The position numbers and the translations under genes are program-made. 64,000 nt of DNA from Sciurus carolinensis. Taxonomy: Eukaryota; Chordata; Mammalia; Rodentia; Sciuridae. The DNA lies in contig NC_062214.1 of assembly GCF_902686445.1 (NCBI RefSeq), forward strand, positions 93,848,738 through 93,912,737, in the 5' to 3' direction. This document shows, in pieces, positions 33,366 to 47,194 of this stretch. The stretch's first letter is position 1; each line of letters begins with the position of its first letter. A model generated the notes under the pieces. It ran no database searches. It saw only the letters and a program-made list of their open reading frames with translations, and had not been told where the DNA came from.

Positions 33366-35221
33366 AGCAATGAGTAATACTTAAACATTTGGAATAGCAC
33401 TAAAATAAGTAAGTATTTTTACACAGTTAAATATTTGCGTCTATACTTAGATGTATAAATTACTATTCTTTGAACTTGAAGTGGATTTTGAACTGTGCTC
33501 TCCATAATTATAATAATCATACATTTTATTTATATATACTTGAGCTATATAGACATTAACCAATTAATTCTTGATCACATCATCTAATAGGAAGACTTTC
33601 CTCAGTACCCTATTTTTAGAGCTTGCATATGAATGTGTGTTAATTATAGATCACAGTTATTAACTTTGCATCATATTACCCAGATGCTTGCTTAACAGTT
33701 TACCAACATCAAGGGGGTAGGTGGGCAAGAAACCTGTATCTTCACTTCTGTTTTTAAGCCAGGAGGTAAGTGACACTTATGAATCCATCAAATACTTGGC
33801 CTGAGTCTATGGACAATTCCTCTTCCTTAAGATAGTTGTTTGAGGAAGTATGTTGAATTTTTCAATTCAGGTCACATCATAATTTTTACAAAAACAGGGA
33901 TGATATTTATGTACGTGAGCCATCTTGGGTTTTACTATATTCTGTTCTATGTGGGTGATAAAACTAATAATGAGAAGTCATCCCCATTAAATTATGCTTT
34001 CTAAAGTACTATTTGCCTGCTATCTAGTCCATTAAGAAAAACTACCTTCATCACTAATTTTAACATGAAACAGATCCATTTGGAGAAAATACATTATAAA
34101 TGAGACAGAGTTGGCAGTTGAATAACAGCAGTTGAGGCTCAAAGCCGAATATAAATGTATGATAGATGGGAACGTATTGGACAAATGGAATTTATCCCAT
34201 TGTTCAGCAAAAAAGATAGTCCAAATGTCTCTGCTAATGAATACATAAAATAGATTACATATAGTGTGCACACTGTGAGTTACATTTTCCGAATGATTTT
34301 TGTACCTTTAGCACTATCTGAAACCAATACTGAACAACAGTACTTGTGCTTCTTGTTTTTGGTTGCCTTTAATTTTTTTTTAACTTTAAAAAAGAAGAAA
34401 GGCAAGTGTCTTGTCTGTGGAATTTACCTTTATAGAAGAATTCTTAGGAATACACCAGTTTTATTGACATCCAATTATGTCGTCCTCTGTTAAATTTCTG
34501 TTTTCCCTTGAAATAAGACCACATGAAAATAAGTCAATATTCTTACAAGTTCTAACTGACAGACACAGAGTGAGGTTTCCAGGGCTCTATCTTTTTCCTG
34601 AGATACTAGTAGAACACAATAGATAGTGTGTGGTGAGAGGTTGCTGCTTGCCCTTAGCAGTTTGTAGGTAGTTAACTATAACATTAAATTTAAAACCCTA
34701 AAGAGTAAAGCAAAAATGTATAATGTTGCTGTCATTGCCCTGGTGCAGGGTTTTAACTCAGGTGTTATGAGGGTAGTGAATTAAATATCAATACTTTTAT
34801 TCATATAATTTTTTAGAAATAATTACTATTGTACATTGAGAGAATATTTTTGATCTCAGCTTCTCCTTCCCCCAGATACAGTTGAACAGCAGACTTATTG
34901 AAAATTCGGCAAGTCAAGGGAGACTTGCTCTAGTGAGCTGTATTGTACCCAGACCCCTGTCTTCTCTGGTTAGAAAATTGTCCTAACGAGACCAAGAGAT
35001 CAGATTTAATACAGCCCAGCAGGCTTTGCACACAGGAAAACAGTATTTTGTGGCTTTCAATTGTACCCCTAGCCCAGCCAGCTCTCTCATAAGTGAAGTA
35101 ACTAGATGAGAGTGTGTGGATGACTCTCCCCAAATTGTCATCACTGCCAGTAAAAACAACTCCAAAGGAAAATCTTATTTAGTAGGCCAAATGTGAAGAG
35201 CATCACATTAAGATGAAGTCA
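33366..35221. other. Intronic, no recognised feature
   Basis: AT-rich unique sequence with no recognised features. Confidence 0.4.
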
Positions 35222-35430
35222 GTAGCAGTAACAACACAAACTGATGTTTATTGCATCTCTAAACAATTGACATGTGTGATCATGATTAATTTTCAACAAC
35301 TCTATAAGGCCAGATTGTAATCACCCTCATTTAGATGAGGGGAACTGAGTATCAGAGAAGTCAGTTTTACCCAAGATCACAAAGCAGCGTGAACGGAGGT
35401 TCCAACTGACACCCACAGCCTCTCACACAT
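35222..35430 (-). repeat. MIR
   Basis: Antisense MIR: AACAACTCTATAAGGCCAGA, then ATTTAGATGAGGGGAACTGA, then ACCCAAGATCACAAAGCAGC. Confidence 0.8.
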
Positions 35431-35939
35431 GTGTGTCTCCACAACTATGCTGTATCCCAATTAACTGTAAGATGGCTGTTTCTCAGTTGTTAGATTTCTT
35501 CTCTGGATATAAAACTCACAAGCTAAAGGGAAGAAGTGTGTCGTGACAAGCATGACGATGTCAGGGGGCCTACAGAAGGTTGCATGTGACAGGACAAAAG
35601 GAAATTAAACACTATGGGGATGTTTCATTTAATACAGGGCCATTTCATTTGGAAAATATTGCTTGAAAACAAATATATAGGCCATCACTACCTGTGTATA
35701 TTTGCCTCATTGGAACAATCTTTCCAATGACCACGAAGAGTGAACCTCAGTGAACTAGAACAAGTCCTCTGATAAACAATGTCTGTGATGTGACCACACA
35801 GGAAAAGCTATGGTTTGAACTTATGGGGAGATGGTTATATATATTCCTTGGGGCATGACAATATGAGCTACAGTTTGCCAAGAGTCTTGTATCCCCCAAG
35901 ACTGTACTGTCTCACTTTGTTTTTAGGACATCAGAAGGT

Positions 35940-36050
35940 GAGGTGAGTGGTAAAGATCCTCATGCTTCAAATGAAAATTTTGAGGCTCAAAGAAATTTCC
36001 CTAAGAACAACTACACAAGCCATGCAACTGCAACTGGGGTACTAAATGTG
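35940..36050 (-). repeat. MIR, degraded
   Basis: TTTTGAGGCTCAAAGAAATT...ACTACACAAGCCATGCAACT fits the antisense MIR core. Confidence 0.45.
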
Positions 36051-36769
36051 ATTGACAGTAGTTAAAAATGTATGTAAGGGCTAAAATTTCATGGCACTTC
36101 CCTAACTGAACTCACAAGGTATATTCGTTTTGAAGTTAAGTGAGAAACCTTCTATTTCAAAAGTCTGCTTAGTCTAGTTAGGCAAAGACACATAGAAATC
36201 TGGACAGTATCTGGCACACCTAGTATTTGCATCGTCAGAATCTTGGACTTAGTGGGTGCTAAGCAAATATTTGTGGTTTGTTTCAGTAACGGGATTTTTG
36301 CCTCAGTATGTAAATATTCACCTCATTTTGGTTTTGCTTTGGTAGGCTGGCTCATTGTTCACTTTGGGAGAATTTCAACTTATATGGATATAGTTTGGGA
36401 TTGACATTTATTTTCCTTCTGTATTAATGACCCTTTAAAAAACGTATTGCTATTTTGCAATTCAGAATCTTTCATTATGGAAGGGAGTCCAGAAACCTTG
36501 GGAGCCATCTTGTGGTTAAAACATCTTCCTCAAGTTTTTTAACCTATAACACTTAATACAATTCTTGCATTGATTTCAAAGTTAAAGTTTTTTTTATCAC
36601 TTTGTTTCAAAATTTTAATTATGCCTCATTTATTATAAATTTGCATTGTCCAACACTTTAAAATACATGTTAAAATTTCCCATGGGCAGAAATATTTTTA
36701 TTTTAAAGTATCATCATCAATGTGTGTGTGCTTATGCGTGTACAGGTGTGCATATGCAGATATATACAT

Positions 36770-36890
36770 TTTTAAACCTTGATTATCTCTAGGAGTGAAG
36801 ATAACATGGTTTGTCTCTTTATAATTTTCTATATTTTCTAAATTTGCTTCAAGAAGCCTGTATAATTTTTAAATAGGAAAAACATTCAAC
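36770..36890 (+). repeat. Old L1 (L1M-type) 3' end
   Basis: GATTATCTCTAGGAGTGAAG...TTTTCTATATTTTCTAAATT...TATAATTTTTAAATAGGAAA resembles the 3' UTR of old mammalian L1. Confidence 0.45.
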
Positions 36891-39800
36891 CTAAAATTAT
36901 AGCTAAATTTCATTAGCAGCTGCTGCAGAGTGAAGATGGACAGATTGCCCAAGCAGCCTCATTAGAAGACAGCCATTTGAATATATTTATTCAGCATAAG
37001 CATAGCAAAAATGCAATGGTGGCTTAGTTCTTGTGTTAATGAAATACCCACTGAGTGACTGGGACATGCTGCCCTTGGTTAAATCACATGGATTTGACAA
37101 TTTCAGAAAGCATTCTTGAGAACAAAAATAAATAAAAAGAAGTAAACAAAGGAAAACTGCACTCTTATTACTCAGTGTTTTTAAAGTCATACAGTTCAGT
37201 GTATGACTGGACTACATTTTGTGGATGTATGATAATTTTCAACCTAAATCTCCTTAAGAGGCCAAATTCTCTCAAGATCTGTCTCTAGTCACATAGAGAA
37301 CACAATGAATAGTTGTACTGATCAACTTTTCATTTTGCCAGGAGTGGGCCACACCCACCAGATTGGTATGGACCAAAAAGGAACTGAAATTACAAATTCA
37401 GATCATTCACAGACTTCTTTTTATATGTTGTTTCCTTAAGAAAATGCAACTACAGATAAGTCTTTACTACGTATAGTCAAGAAAAAAGTCAAGACTGAGA
37501 TCCTAATTAGAATAAGATATACTCCATGTTTGTATAAATATGTCAAAATAGACTATACTACCATGTATAACAAATTTTTAAAAAATACAGTAAACCCAGC
37601 CTAGAATCCTAGAGGGTAGGGAGAAGAAAAAGATAAAATATCAAAATGAAAAAACAAATAAAAATAGTAGCCATATTTATGAAGTTTGGCTTTGGAATAT
37701 TTTTTAGAACATGAAATTTGCCTCGATTGAAAAAAAACAAACAAACTGTAAATCAACTTGTTGTTCCTTCAAACATATCTGAAATTGAATGTGCTTGTGG
37801 TAATTGTGAGGCCATGATGCAAACAAGTGCCTGCTGCTCTGGGTACCACACTTTCTCTTGGTAATTTAAAGGACATGGTCTTTTGATTACTTTTTTTTTT
37901 TCTTTTTGCCTTCCTACTACAGCAGTGCCTCACCTAGGATGAATCTGTCCTCTTGCAACCTCTTCTATCAGGAACCATCTGAGAACTTAGGAAGTAAGCA
38001 AAGAGGCCTGTGGGCTGCCAAAACAGAGTTCCAAAAGTTCAGGCGCTGCCACACATGCCCTTGACTCAGGAAATCCCTTCAGACCCAATGCATCCTATTT
38101 ATAATTGGTTTGGACACAAGTCTCCTGACAAGCCTGGTAATCTGGTTGAGTTCCAAGTATAAAGCTAAATCTAAAACAAAATGTTCATCTCAAGTAGAGG
38201 GAGGGCCTCATGAGATCTAGGACTTGTGAAGGAAGGAAAACAACTGCTAAGGGGGTAAACATACAATAAAAAGGATAATAGACTAGGGTCATTTAGTTTG
38301 GGGGCTAAATGCCATGTAAGTCTTAGAAGGCCTCATGTGCATGTGCAATAAATAATTTTGCACTTTTAATATTTTTAATAAGTTTCTAATAAGACTATTA
38401 TCAAGAAAGGGTAAATTATGCTCAGAATCCCCTAAGAAGAAAGATGTCCTAATTTTAGTCATATTGCATAAAAAATATTTATAACAACCCCCTTTGTTTT
38501 CAGGTGCTTACTTGTATACAACTCCTGCTAATTGAAAATTCACCTAAAGCTCTAAGCAGCTGAGATGTGCTGCTGTTAAAACACATATTTGCTGAGGTTA
38601 ATTTAGGAAGATTTACTTCATTCTATTCTTTGAGAGAACTATCCAAAAAGTAACGTATATTTGTTTCTAGTTCACAGGATGTTTCTCTTGTAGCCCAAGG
38701 GATTATGTTCCTTACCAATGTGAACTTGACTACCTGGAGGATCTAGTTCAGAATTCCCTGTTTGGCTTCTATCCCAGTTTGTAAAAGTTGATTTGGTATG
38801 TTTAACTTCAAGCGGGGTTAACGTTAATATTTCATTATATAATAGTACAGAGTAACTTAGCCAAAGCCAGGTGTCCATCCCTGGATTTCCTCTAATTTAA
38901 CTGCCATTTCTGTGATTTTTGATGCTTCCAGATAAAGGCCAAACCACATATGTTACCTAAAACATCCTGTTATTGTGTCCAAAAGCCCCTGTCTCAGTTC
39001 CCAGATAACCATAATAATTATATGCATTTTAGATCTTACTTTAAGAAAGTGGGTCACTTTTAGGTATGACTGTAGAGGGTAATGCAGACTTTTCCATGGC
39101 AACCTAAAGTTTAACCTTCACAGAATCAGTAAGTACTAACTAAACAGAAAGAATAGAGGTAGCAGAAAATTATTCCTACTAGTGAGTATTAGGAGGAGGA
39201 GTTTATTAAAAAAAAAAAATTTTTTTAAAGCAGAAAAGGGCATATCCAGTGACTGGGATTAAAGAAGACAGGAGGAGTTGGCTCTTTCAACATTATTTAG
39301 TGAATATTGCTGTTCAAGCATTTGGAGTGTGCTATGCAGAAATACATGCTCTGGTAATATGTTCCTTGTCATTTATCATTGAATTGGAGTGGGCAAACAA
39401 ATATTCCTGGAGGGAAAATGGTAGGGCAACATATCTCCAGAGGAAGGTGATCTGTGAGGAGTGAGGGGAATCATCTATCATCATTTGCAAGGTGTCTCCA
39501 TTTTCCAAGACTTTAGGAGGAGGTGAGCTTTCAAAGACAGAGCCTTCTGAAGTAATGAAGAGAGAGCGGAAGCAGGCAAGGGGTATCATGTTTGTGGCCA
39601 GTGGATTAATGGGACGGGCCTCGTGCCTCTTGCATCTCAAGAGATGTTGACGTGGGGTTATGGTCCACAGGCATGCCCATGCATCACACATCCGTAGAAA
39701 CGCAGGGAGCAGTGAACGGCAATGTCTCCAATGGCAAAGTGAGCACAAGAACAGAGAAAAGCCTGTTCACTCAGAATAGGAAAACATTTCCCTAAAGTGC

Positions 39801-40479
39801 TTAGGCAGGTAATACAAAGCTTATTTTTACTATCTTAGTTCTCTGTTTTTATACAATATGTTCCTAAAAGAGAAGGGGTAAGGTAGAAATGGGAGAGGGG
39901 AGCACAAAAGGTTTAAATGACTTATTTCTTGGGGTCAGACCCTTCTCCCTGTTTCTGTTTGTGAAACTATCCACAATACCTTCAGTTTTGAGGGTAAATT
40001 TAAACTATGTGCCTTCTTGGGGATGGATGGGGAACCCAGAGCTCCTTGTCCATTGGGTGGGCTTATAAGGAGAGCTTTCATGACATAAAGAGGAGGGAGA
40101 GTCCTGTTTTCTCCTGAACTCTCACCTAAAATGCCAAGCACTCCAAAAGCTTTGGCTTTGGTGGAAAGCAGAGGCACCACCACTGGTTCAAATGGGAACA
40201 CATCTGGTTTAACAGAAAGAAGCAGCAAAAAAGAGGTCAGCAAAGTCAAGTGACCTGCACAGACGGGTGTGGTAAACCACCCAGATCCACTTATGAATAT
40301 CATGAGAAAAGGCAGGAAGTGGAAAAATATTTTCTAGGCAGGCGAGAGTAAAGAAGAAGGAGAAGTAGGTTATTCTTCTTTCAAATAACTACCACTTGGA
40401 ACATTTTTAAAATTTCCTTAAAGTCATTTTCTCAAGCAACATGAGTATCTTTCCAGCCATCACCTTCTCTTCCCAACCG
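36891..40479. other. Intronic, no recognised feature
   Basis: Unique AT-rich DNA. An A11-T7 junction lies at 39209-39226. CpGs are mildly raised at 39600-39720 (TTGACGTGG, CATCCGTAG, AACGCAGG). No exon is supported, and the 138-codon minus frame (39332-39748) has no recognisable domain. Confidence 0.35.
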
Positions 40480-40800
40480 TGAACACGAGACCATGACATT
40501 TTATCTACGTAGTTGGCCCCGTTCGCTTGAATGTCACGGCATCATGCAATCACTTCTGCTTTCAAACAGTAACCTAGCACCAAACAGAATCTTAACATAG
40601 CCACTAATTCTTTTGAACAAGGCTGTGTTGGCAATTATGAAACAGGGTAGACGTTGGCAAGCGCTTTCAGAATAATTATAGGGTTCCTCGAGTAGTACAG
40701 TATAAATAATTGCTGGTTTAAAAGCGTTATTGTGAACAGCAATTTATACTAAAATTTATATTTGCTCCTTGAAACCAATATACGTCAGGAGTGCCTCACT
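40480..40800. promoter_or_regulatory. Candidate conserved intronic enhancer
   Basis: The strongest CpG-retaining block outside the island. TACGTAG, CCCGTTCGC, GTCACGGC, AGACGTTGG, CAAGCGC, CCTCGAG, AAGCGTT and a CRE-like TACGTCAG occur within 320 bp of otherwise AT-rich unique DNA. Homeodomain-like words (AATTATGAAA, ATAATTATAG, AATAATTGC) are clustered with them. This looks like an element under constraint. No reading frame or splice signal is evident. Function is inferred. Confidence 0.4.
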
Positions 40801-42944
40801 CCCACCCCCACCTCCACCTCCCACCTTGAGATCTCAAGAGCTTTGGAACCTTTTGATTCCATTTACACTTTTAACTTAGCAAGGCAACTACAAGGCACGT
40901 CTGGGCTGTAGTAAATAAGGGTAAGAGTAATGCATTTAATTAATGGGCATGAATGAAGAAATGAAACTGTTCCAGCTCTGGCCACCTGGTGTGCTCCCAA
41001 GATACTGACGTGCAGAAAGGCCATTTTGGTACAGAGAGAAATTAAGAAGTGCAGTGGTATCACTTTTGCCTGGCAAGTAGGGCATGCTGAAGATTATCGC
41101 CTCCTCTCTGGCTTATGATGGTATGGAGGCAAGGCACAGAGGACCAAGGCACAGGAAACTCTTGGAGATAATGCAGCTCTAAAAGAGCCACAGAGACTTA
41201 TTAAAATATATATATTTTCCTCTCTGTGGAAATTATAATTTTATGCTATGGCACATTAAAAATGGGTAGGCACATCAGAAAAGCAGGGGTGAGAATGGCA
41301 TAGAGGAGGACTTGGTGATGGAGGAGCTATTTGTGAAGGGCTCCCCTCTTTGGGTGAATGCTGAATAGAGGCTGCTCTTTTCCAAGCAGGTGACCCGTGT
41401 GTCATCTTCTTGTCTTTGTGTTCATCCCAGTGGCTTCTCTTACCCAGTGTGAGAACTCCCCTGAGACTTCCACATCCTGAATGTCTCTCACCAGAGTAGC
41501 TAGTGTTCTAAGATAATGTTTTTTTTTTTTATTTCAATTGATGTTCTTGGTTTCTGCATTCTAAAGCCCTTTTGAGCCATATTTTCCATGATGGTTCAGC
41601 ACTGGCTTTGGTATTTAAATAAGCTTTTCAATGGGTCATTAGTCCTGTAATTAATTCCAGCTATTTTTAAATGGCGCCTGGTTATTAAAGGGTTGCCATG
41701 TTCATAACAGCCTTGTCTTTCTTGGAGAATCACTCTAACCATTGGCTGATTTTACTTTTAATGCCAAAAATATTGTAATTTTATATTTGTTTCGAATATG
41801 TTCCTTATGGATAGGAAAAGTCAGAAAGTCACATTTTTTTAACAAATGTAGAAAATATTAATTGTTACACTTATGTATTATAGCCTTTGTGTTTTTATTT
41901 TTCTTTCAAATAATATCAACAAAATTCCATTCTGCATCCCAGGCCCTGTCCTATATGTTTTTTTCAACTTCATTTTAAAAATCAATATAGGCAAATCATA
42001 GGATCTGAATAAAAAGCGGCATTATGGAGTAGAAGTATCTGGATCAATCACGTACCCAGTGTTAGAGAAAAACAAATTTTTTTTCCTGTACCCTCTCTTA
42101 TGTTCTGTGTCTGAGATCCTCTAAAATAAGCTGAAAAGAAAGTTAGAAACTCCAAAGAGACTGTCAGACCTGGGGACTGATAAACCATTTTAATTAAGGG
42201 TAATAAACTTGCATAGAAATAATAAGGTAAAGGAAAATAGTTTGAAATTTCTAAGGCCAGTGAATTGTGGGAAAATAATATAAGGGAGAACTAAGGAGGT
42301 TATAAGGGCCTTTTCAGTGAGGTTTGCTTTTGCAGATTTAAGTCAGTGCCTTTCTCCAGCAGTGAGTTGTCCCCTCTCCCTAATATGGGATTGGGGAGAA
42401 AGTATACCTTCACCAAGAGAAATTTATGCCCTGCCTTTAGGCAGAGAGGGAGAGAGCAGGGAGCATTTTCTGTATCTGCTGTTTCCAGGTTGCCTTCAAC
42501 TCAAAATAATCCTTATGCCAAAACGGCATATTTGGGGGTGGCATATCCTGATCCCCTTCAGGCCTTACAGAGCTAGAATTAGAACCCAGACAACAAGACC
42601 TTTAGCACATTCTTTCCATTTCTCTTTGTTTTATAATATTAAAATAGCTGTTCATCTCTGTGATGTTATGAAAGGCTTACCAATTCTAATATTAGAACCA
42701 GTGAGCCTGGTCCCACACTCTAGTCAACCATCATAATCGATTGCTGCACAGGGTGCTTCAACCAGTATCTCAGCATCCTCTGGAAATCCATCTGACTTGA
42801 AATGTGTACTGAAACCTGCTTGCCATCTTGACCTTACAGTAATCCCTGGATAAAGCAGTAATTCCTGATTTAAAAAAGCAGATGGAGATTAACTTTGATT
42901 ATTGTTATCTGAGTCAGATAAAAATATCAATTGCTCACAGAGCA
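40801..42944. other. Intronic, no recognised feature
   Basis: A C-rich stretch at 40800-40825 and poly-T at 41519-41530; otherwise unique. Confidence 0.35.
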
Positions 42945-43155
42945 GTAGTAATAGTGGGTACCACTGTATACCAGTCATTGAACTAGTTACTTATATATAT
43001 ATGTATCTTTCCATTCCATCCTTATAACCCTGTGAAACAATTAATCTCCTATGCAGATTAGGAAATAGAAAACTGGAGAGGTTAAATAACTTGCCCATGA
43101 TCACAAAGCTAATAAGTGGCAGATTTAGCATTTGGGTCTATCTCTAAAGCCACCT
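42945..43155 (-). repeat. MIR
   Basis: Antisense MIR: CCATCCTTATAACCCTGTG, then AGATTAGGAAATAGAAAACT, then TTAAATAACTTGCCCATGAT. Confidence 0.85.
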
Positions 43156-43514
43156 CTTGAAAACTAGCAGCACGCACAGGAGCCTCCATATGCTGACCAC
43201 CGGAAGTCAAGCCCTCCATGTCAGAAGAGAAATTATGATCTTTCTTATCATGAGAACCATCCCCCTTCCCATACCTTCTAGCCTTTTCTTGAAGTTTTTC
43301 AATCCTTGAGCATCTCTAATAAATGTAGTTCAGAAGAGGATATCAGTTGATTTTTTGGATTTATTTTAGGGCATATTAAGAACACTTAATATTTTTTATT
43401 TTGCCAGAGTTTCCATGCTAGAAGGAAATGTCTGGAGCTGTCTTTGGATATCTTTAATAACCCTTTCATTCCACTATGAGTAACAGATAGTAATTATATG
43501 CTGGTGATCGAAGA

Positions 43515-43690
43515 CCCTAATTTCTTCATTCTTTTGGAACTCCTGCTGTGTCCAGGCATGGAACTGGTTACTGGGGACACAGAATGAGGAAGACAGGTCC
43601 CTACTCCAACCATCTTTACATTCTAAACATGTGGAGATAGTTAATAGATATGTAGCATTCCATGGAGTGATATATACTCCAGAGAATGAA
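43515..43690 (-). repeat. L2 LINE 3' region
   Basis: Antisense L2: CTGCTGTGTCCAGGCATGGA, ACTGGTTACTGGGGACACAG, then AGGTCCCTACTCCAACCATC and TTACATTCTAAAC. Confidence 0.55.
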
Positions 43691-44249
43691 ACCTGATGTT
43701 CAAAGCAGGTGACTCAGGAGGGGAGAGGGCTGGGGATGCCTCTGGTTTTCTATTTCCTGCCAGCCCAAGGACATATATTATGGGAACTGTAAAAGGCAAG
43801 TTAAGTTTCTGAATCTCTAGGTGCATCTGCAGTGTGGTTGTGCGTAGGCCTACTACTGGGCATGGTGGGAGTATAATGTGGACATAGTTGAACTTCAACG
43901 TAGTCTTCCTCATTGGCACCACCATCATTTTCCCAGTCTTTTGAAGCTCTGTTCTCCCTGCTAACTCCTTCTACCCCTAGCTGCCTGGCATTCTGCCTGC
44001 AGAGCCAAAGCCACCGCCTCTTTGTAACCCCAGCACGGTGAACCATGAACATCCTGTGTTTCCTCTCCTCACAGTCAGGCCCCCCACAGCTGCCACAACT
44101 ATATACCCTGATAAATCACCCTCTGCTCACTCTTTCCAAGCGAGTTGTTTCTATGGACATGGATTCTGGTTCTCCACCTGTAAGATGGGAGGTTGGATAA
44201 ACCTAGTTGAAAAGATGGCGGAAGAGGGAGCAGATGTGAGTGGTGCTTT

Positions 44250-44385
44250 CTCTCTGAGCTTATCCTGGCGTGGTAAACCTGGGTCAGTCCCTTGACTTCT
44301 CAGCCTCAATAACCTTGACTGAAAAGTAAGGGGTTTGACTGGATAATCTCAGAGGTTCTTGTAGGTCTAAAAAATGAATAATTCA
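44250..44385 (+). repeat. MIR
   Basis: CCTGGGTCAGTCCCTTGACT, TCTCAGCCTCAATAACC, then TTTGACTGGATAATCTCAGA. Confidence 0.65.
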
Positions 44386-44565
44386 TAAAGTTCAGCTCAG
44401 CTCTTTAGAACATGCTAAACAAAATAAAAATCATGATTCACTGTAGGCAGTGCCCCTGCCTTGATTGTCTAACCCAGGAGAGTTTCAGGAGGATGATGTG
44501 AGATGTCATTGTGGGCAGCAGGAGAAATCACTCACCAGCTTTTACCTTCCCTGGCTGTGGACAAT

Positions 44566-44640
44566 TAGTGCTGGGGGTCAAATCCAGAGCCTCTCACATG
44601 CTAGGCAAGCACTCTACCACTGTGTTATACCCCCAGCCCT
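44566..44640 (-). mobile_element. ID-like SINE
   Basis: Reverse complement reads GGGCTGGGGGTATAACACAG...TAGAGTGCTTGCCTAGCATG, the ID body, with little or no tail. Confidence 0.88.
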
Positions 44641-45630
44641 AATTTCTTAAACCTTAGAAATAGCATATATTAACTAAGCCACATCTGCTAATCAGGATGT
44701 GGGACTGAGCAGGAACCAGAATGAGCCAAAGCATCAAAATCACTTACTCATGTAAGTGACCTGCTCCTTATCTGTCATTTTTTTCCATATTGAGGTCAGA
44801 GTGGTAAAGCTATTAAGAAGTATACATTTCCTTTTGCTTAAGAGAGAGATTATCAGGACAAGAAGCAAGGGCATGGAGTTACCCTCACCAGTAATTTCCA
44901 AAGACTGAAAATAAATGTGCAGAAATATATTAATTCTACATGGATATATTATGTTGCATATTCCCCATAGGGCTAGCAGTATGACTTAACAATTTAACTT
45001 ATGGAATCCTCTGACATCTTGTAGAAACCTGAAAAATAAGAAGATACCACTTAATGCATAGCCCTCTTGTAGTCTTCTAAAGGTGTCAGTTTAGTGCAGT
45101 GAAGAACAAGAGGTCCACATAAATAATCTTCTGCCCTAACTAAATTAGCAGAAAAAGCATGCTTCTACAAAATGCTGCTTCTGTTTTCTCTAAGTGTGGT
45201 AATGATTTCACACAGTTGAAAACTTAGTGTTGTCTTCCTGTATTTGGTATAATTTTGAGGTGTGAATCCAGTCAGTCATTACTTTAAGCTTTTTTAATAT
45301 CAGAATTAAGGTAGCATTACTGACATTCCCTTATCATCTGCTTTGGGAGTCACCATCTGCATGATGATATAGACTTCTATTCACATCTTAGTGTGCTTAT
45401 GGAAAACAAGCAACATTTAATAAATTAGTTCTTTCCCAGTGAAAGTTGGCCCATGTGTATGCTGACAATAATTGTGTTCCTTTGATTTAAAACTATTAAT
45501 ATTTCTGTTAATGTTTTTCAGATATGATGTTATAACAAATATTTTTGAAAAATACATTTTTGGTGAGTTCTAACAAGGGAAACATTGATATGTGCTTTAA
45601 GTTATATGACTTTAAACATTATTTTTCCCA
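44641..45630. other. Intronic, no recognised feature
   Basis: Unique AT-rich sequence. Confidence 0.4.
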
Positions 45631-45631
45631 T

Positions 45632-45722
45632 TTTTTATTGGTGTATTATAATTATACATAATGGTGGGATTCATTGTTTTGTATTTGTACATGAACACTG
45701 TATAACAATATATTGGCCAAAT
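45632..45722 (-). mobile_element. Probable LINE 3' end, family uncertain
   Basis: Read on the minus strand, AACAATGAATCCCACCATTA and TGTATAATTATAATACACC end in AATAAAAAATGGG, resembling a retroelement tail. I recall similar tails in squirrel L1s but cannot confirm the family. Confidence 0.4.
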
Positions 45723-47027
45723 TAAATATTATTTTTTGAGGTGAATGGGTCTGGGGTTGGATAGGAATAGCTTCAGATATTAAAATTTCCATCTAAACAT
45801 CAAGTCTTAGATGTTCCCTTTCTATAGTTCTTACAAGGTCAAAAACAGCTCAGATATAAACAATTACATCTTTGGCCACTTAGTTTTCAAATATCACTAA
45901 TCTTGGTTTAATAAAAGGAACTACATTATCCTTATGATTTAATTAATGGACAGAAGAAAATCAGATACAACATAAAACGGGACTTATGAACCGTCAAGTT
46001 CTGCGTAGTAGCTGCTGCATAATACAAATAGTAAATATAGACTTTGTGGTTTTGTTTTATAGGTTGGGAAGGAGATGGGAGAGGGTGAAGAGTGATATTG
46101 TCACTTGAATTTATAATTTGAAAACATAAAAAACGAGTGAAATAAAAAGATTACCATATGAATCTCACCAGATGCCACCCCCTACCTACCCCTAGACAAT
46201 CTATCTGTAAGACTTCACCTGGGTGTTTAAAAGCCATTGCAATGAAAAAGCTATATTAAAAATGGAATATTATCACAGTAGGAAGTATGACAAATATGTG
46301 GTATCTTGGGAAGTTGTGAAATATTTTCTCATCCATTTTGGTGCCTTGTTCTTACAATGTATGAAACAAACAAAATATATATATATATATATAAACAAAC
46401 TCTGCTTTAAAAATAGCCTATTCTCTGATGCCTTGTTTGTTTCTTAAATTAATTTATGAGCAACAAATGGGGGGCAGTAAGAACAAAAAATACAGCCTGG
46501 TGATAATAGTGAATACCACTTCCTAACTAAGAAAATAGCTTTATTCTCTCTTCTGCACACTTGATTGCACGGAGCAAGAAAGTAGATAGCAGCTCTGTCT
46601 TTTAAGGTGATGATAATTCCACCCAACACAGCATGCTTCATACCTCACGACTTGGGTGTTTTGTGGTTGTTTACGAGGTAGGCAGGCAATAGACTCAGAC
46701 CATGAAAGGGCTACGTGTTATCAAATAGATCAAAAGTGCCAGAGATTCTTGTACTTTTGTCAACAAGACCTTGTTAAACTGCGTATCTAAGAAGTTCAAT
46801 GGGAGCAATGTAAAGTTACTCTGATATTACTATATTTTTATCCACAACATTATTTTGAATCAATACTATGTACCTTTCAGGGTAATATCTATCTAAACTC
46901 CTTGCTTCCCAAAGCTTGAGCATTTCGTCATTATCATATAGTGTTTCTCAGAAAGGAACACCTTCTCTGGGGGAAGTATTAGCTGACTCCAGCACATTCA
47001 GGCCACCTGTTCATTTAAGACTGTTGT
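45723..47027. other. Intronic, no recognised feature
   Basis: Unique sequence with an (AT)n run at 46374-46393. Confidence 0.4.
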
Positions 47028-47148
47028 GGGACCAGGGATATGTCTCAACTATAGAGTGCTTGCCTATTACACCCCCAGGCCTTAGGTTAGATCCCCAGTA
47101 CTGCTAAACAAACAAACCAAAAAAAAAGAAAAAAAAAAAAAAAAAAAA
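47028..47148 (+). mobile_element. ID-like SINE with long A tail
   Basis: GGGACCAGGGATATGTCTCA...TAGAGTGCTTGCCTATTAC...AGGTTAGATCCCCAGTAC is followed by a tail of about 30 A's. It is diverged in the middle (ACACCCCCAGGC). Confidence 0.85.
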
Positions 47149-47194
47149 CAGGATGGTTTTGGTGTGTGATTACCTAGACTGGATTGACCCCAGA

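Noticed and set aside
39332..39748. 138-codon minus-strand frame
   Set aside because: No recognisable protein features; treated as a chance frame.
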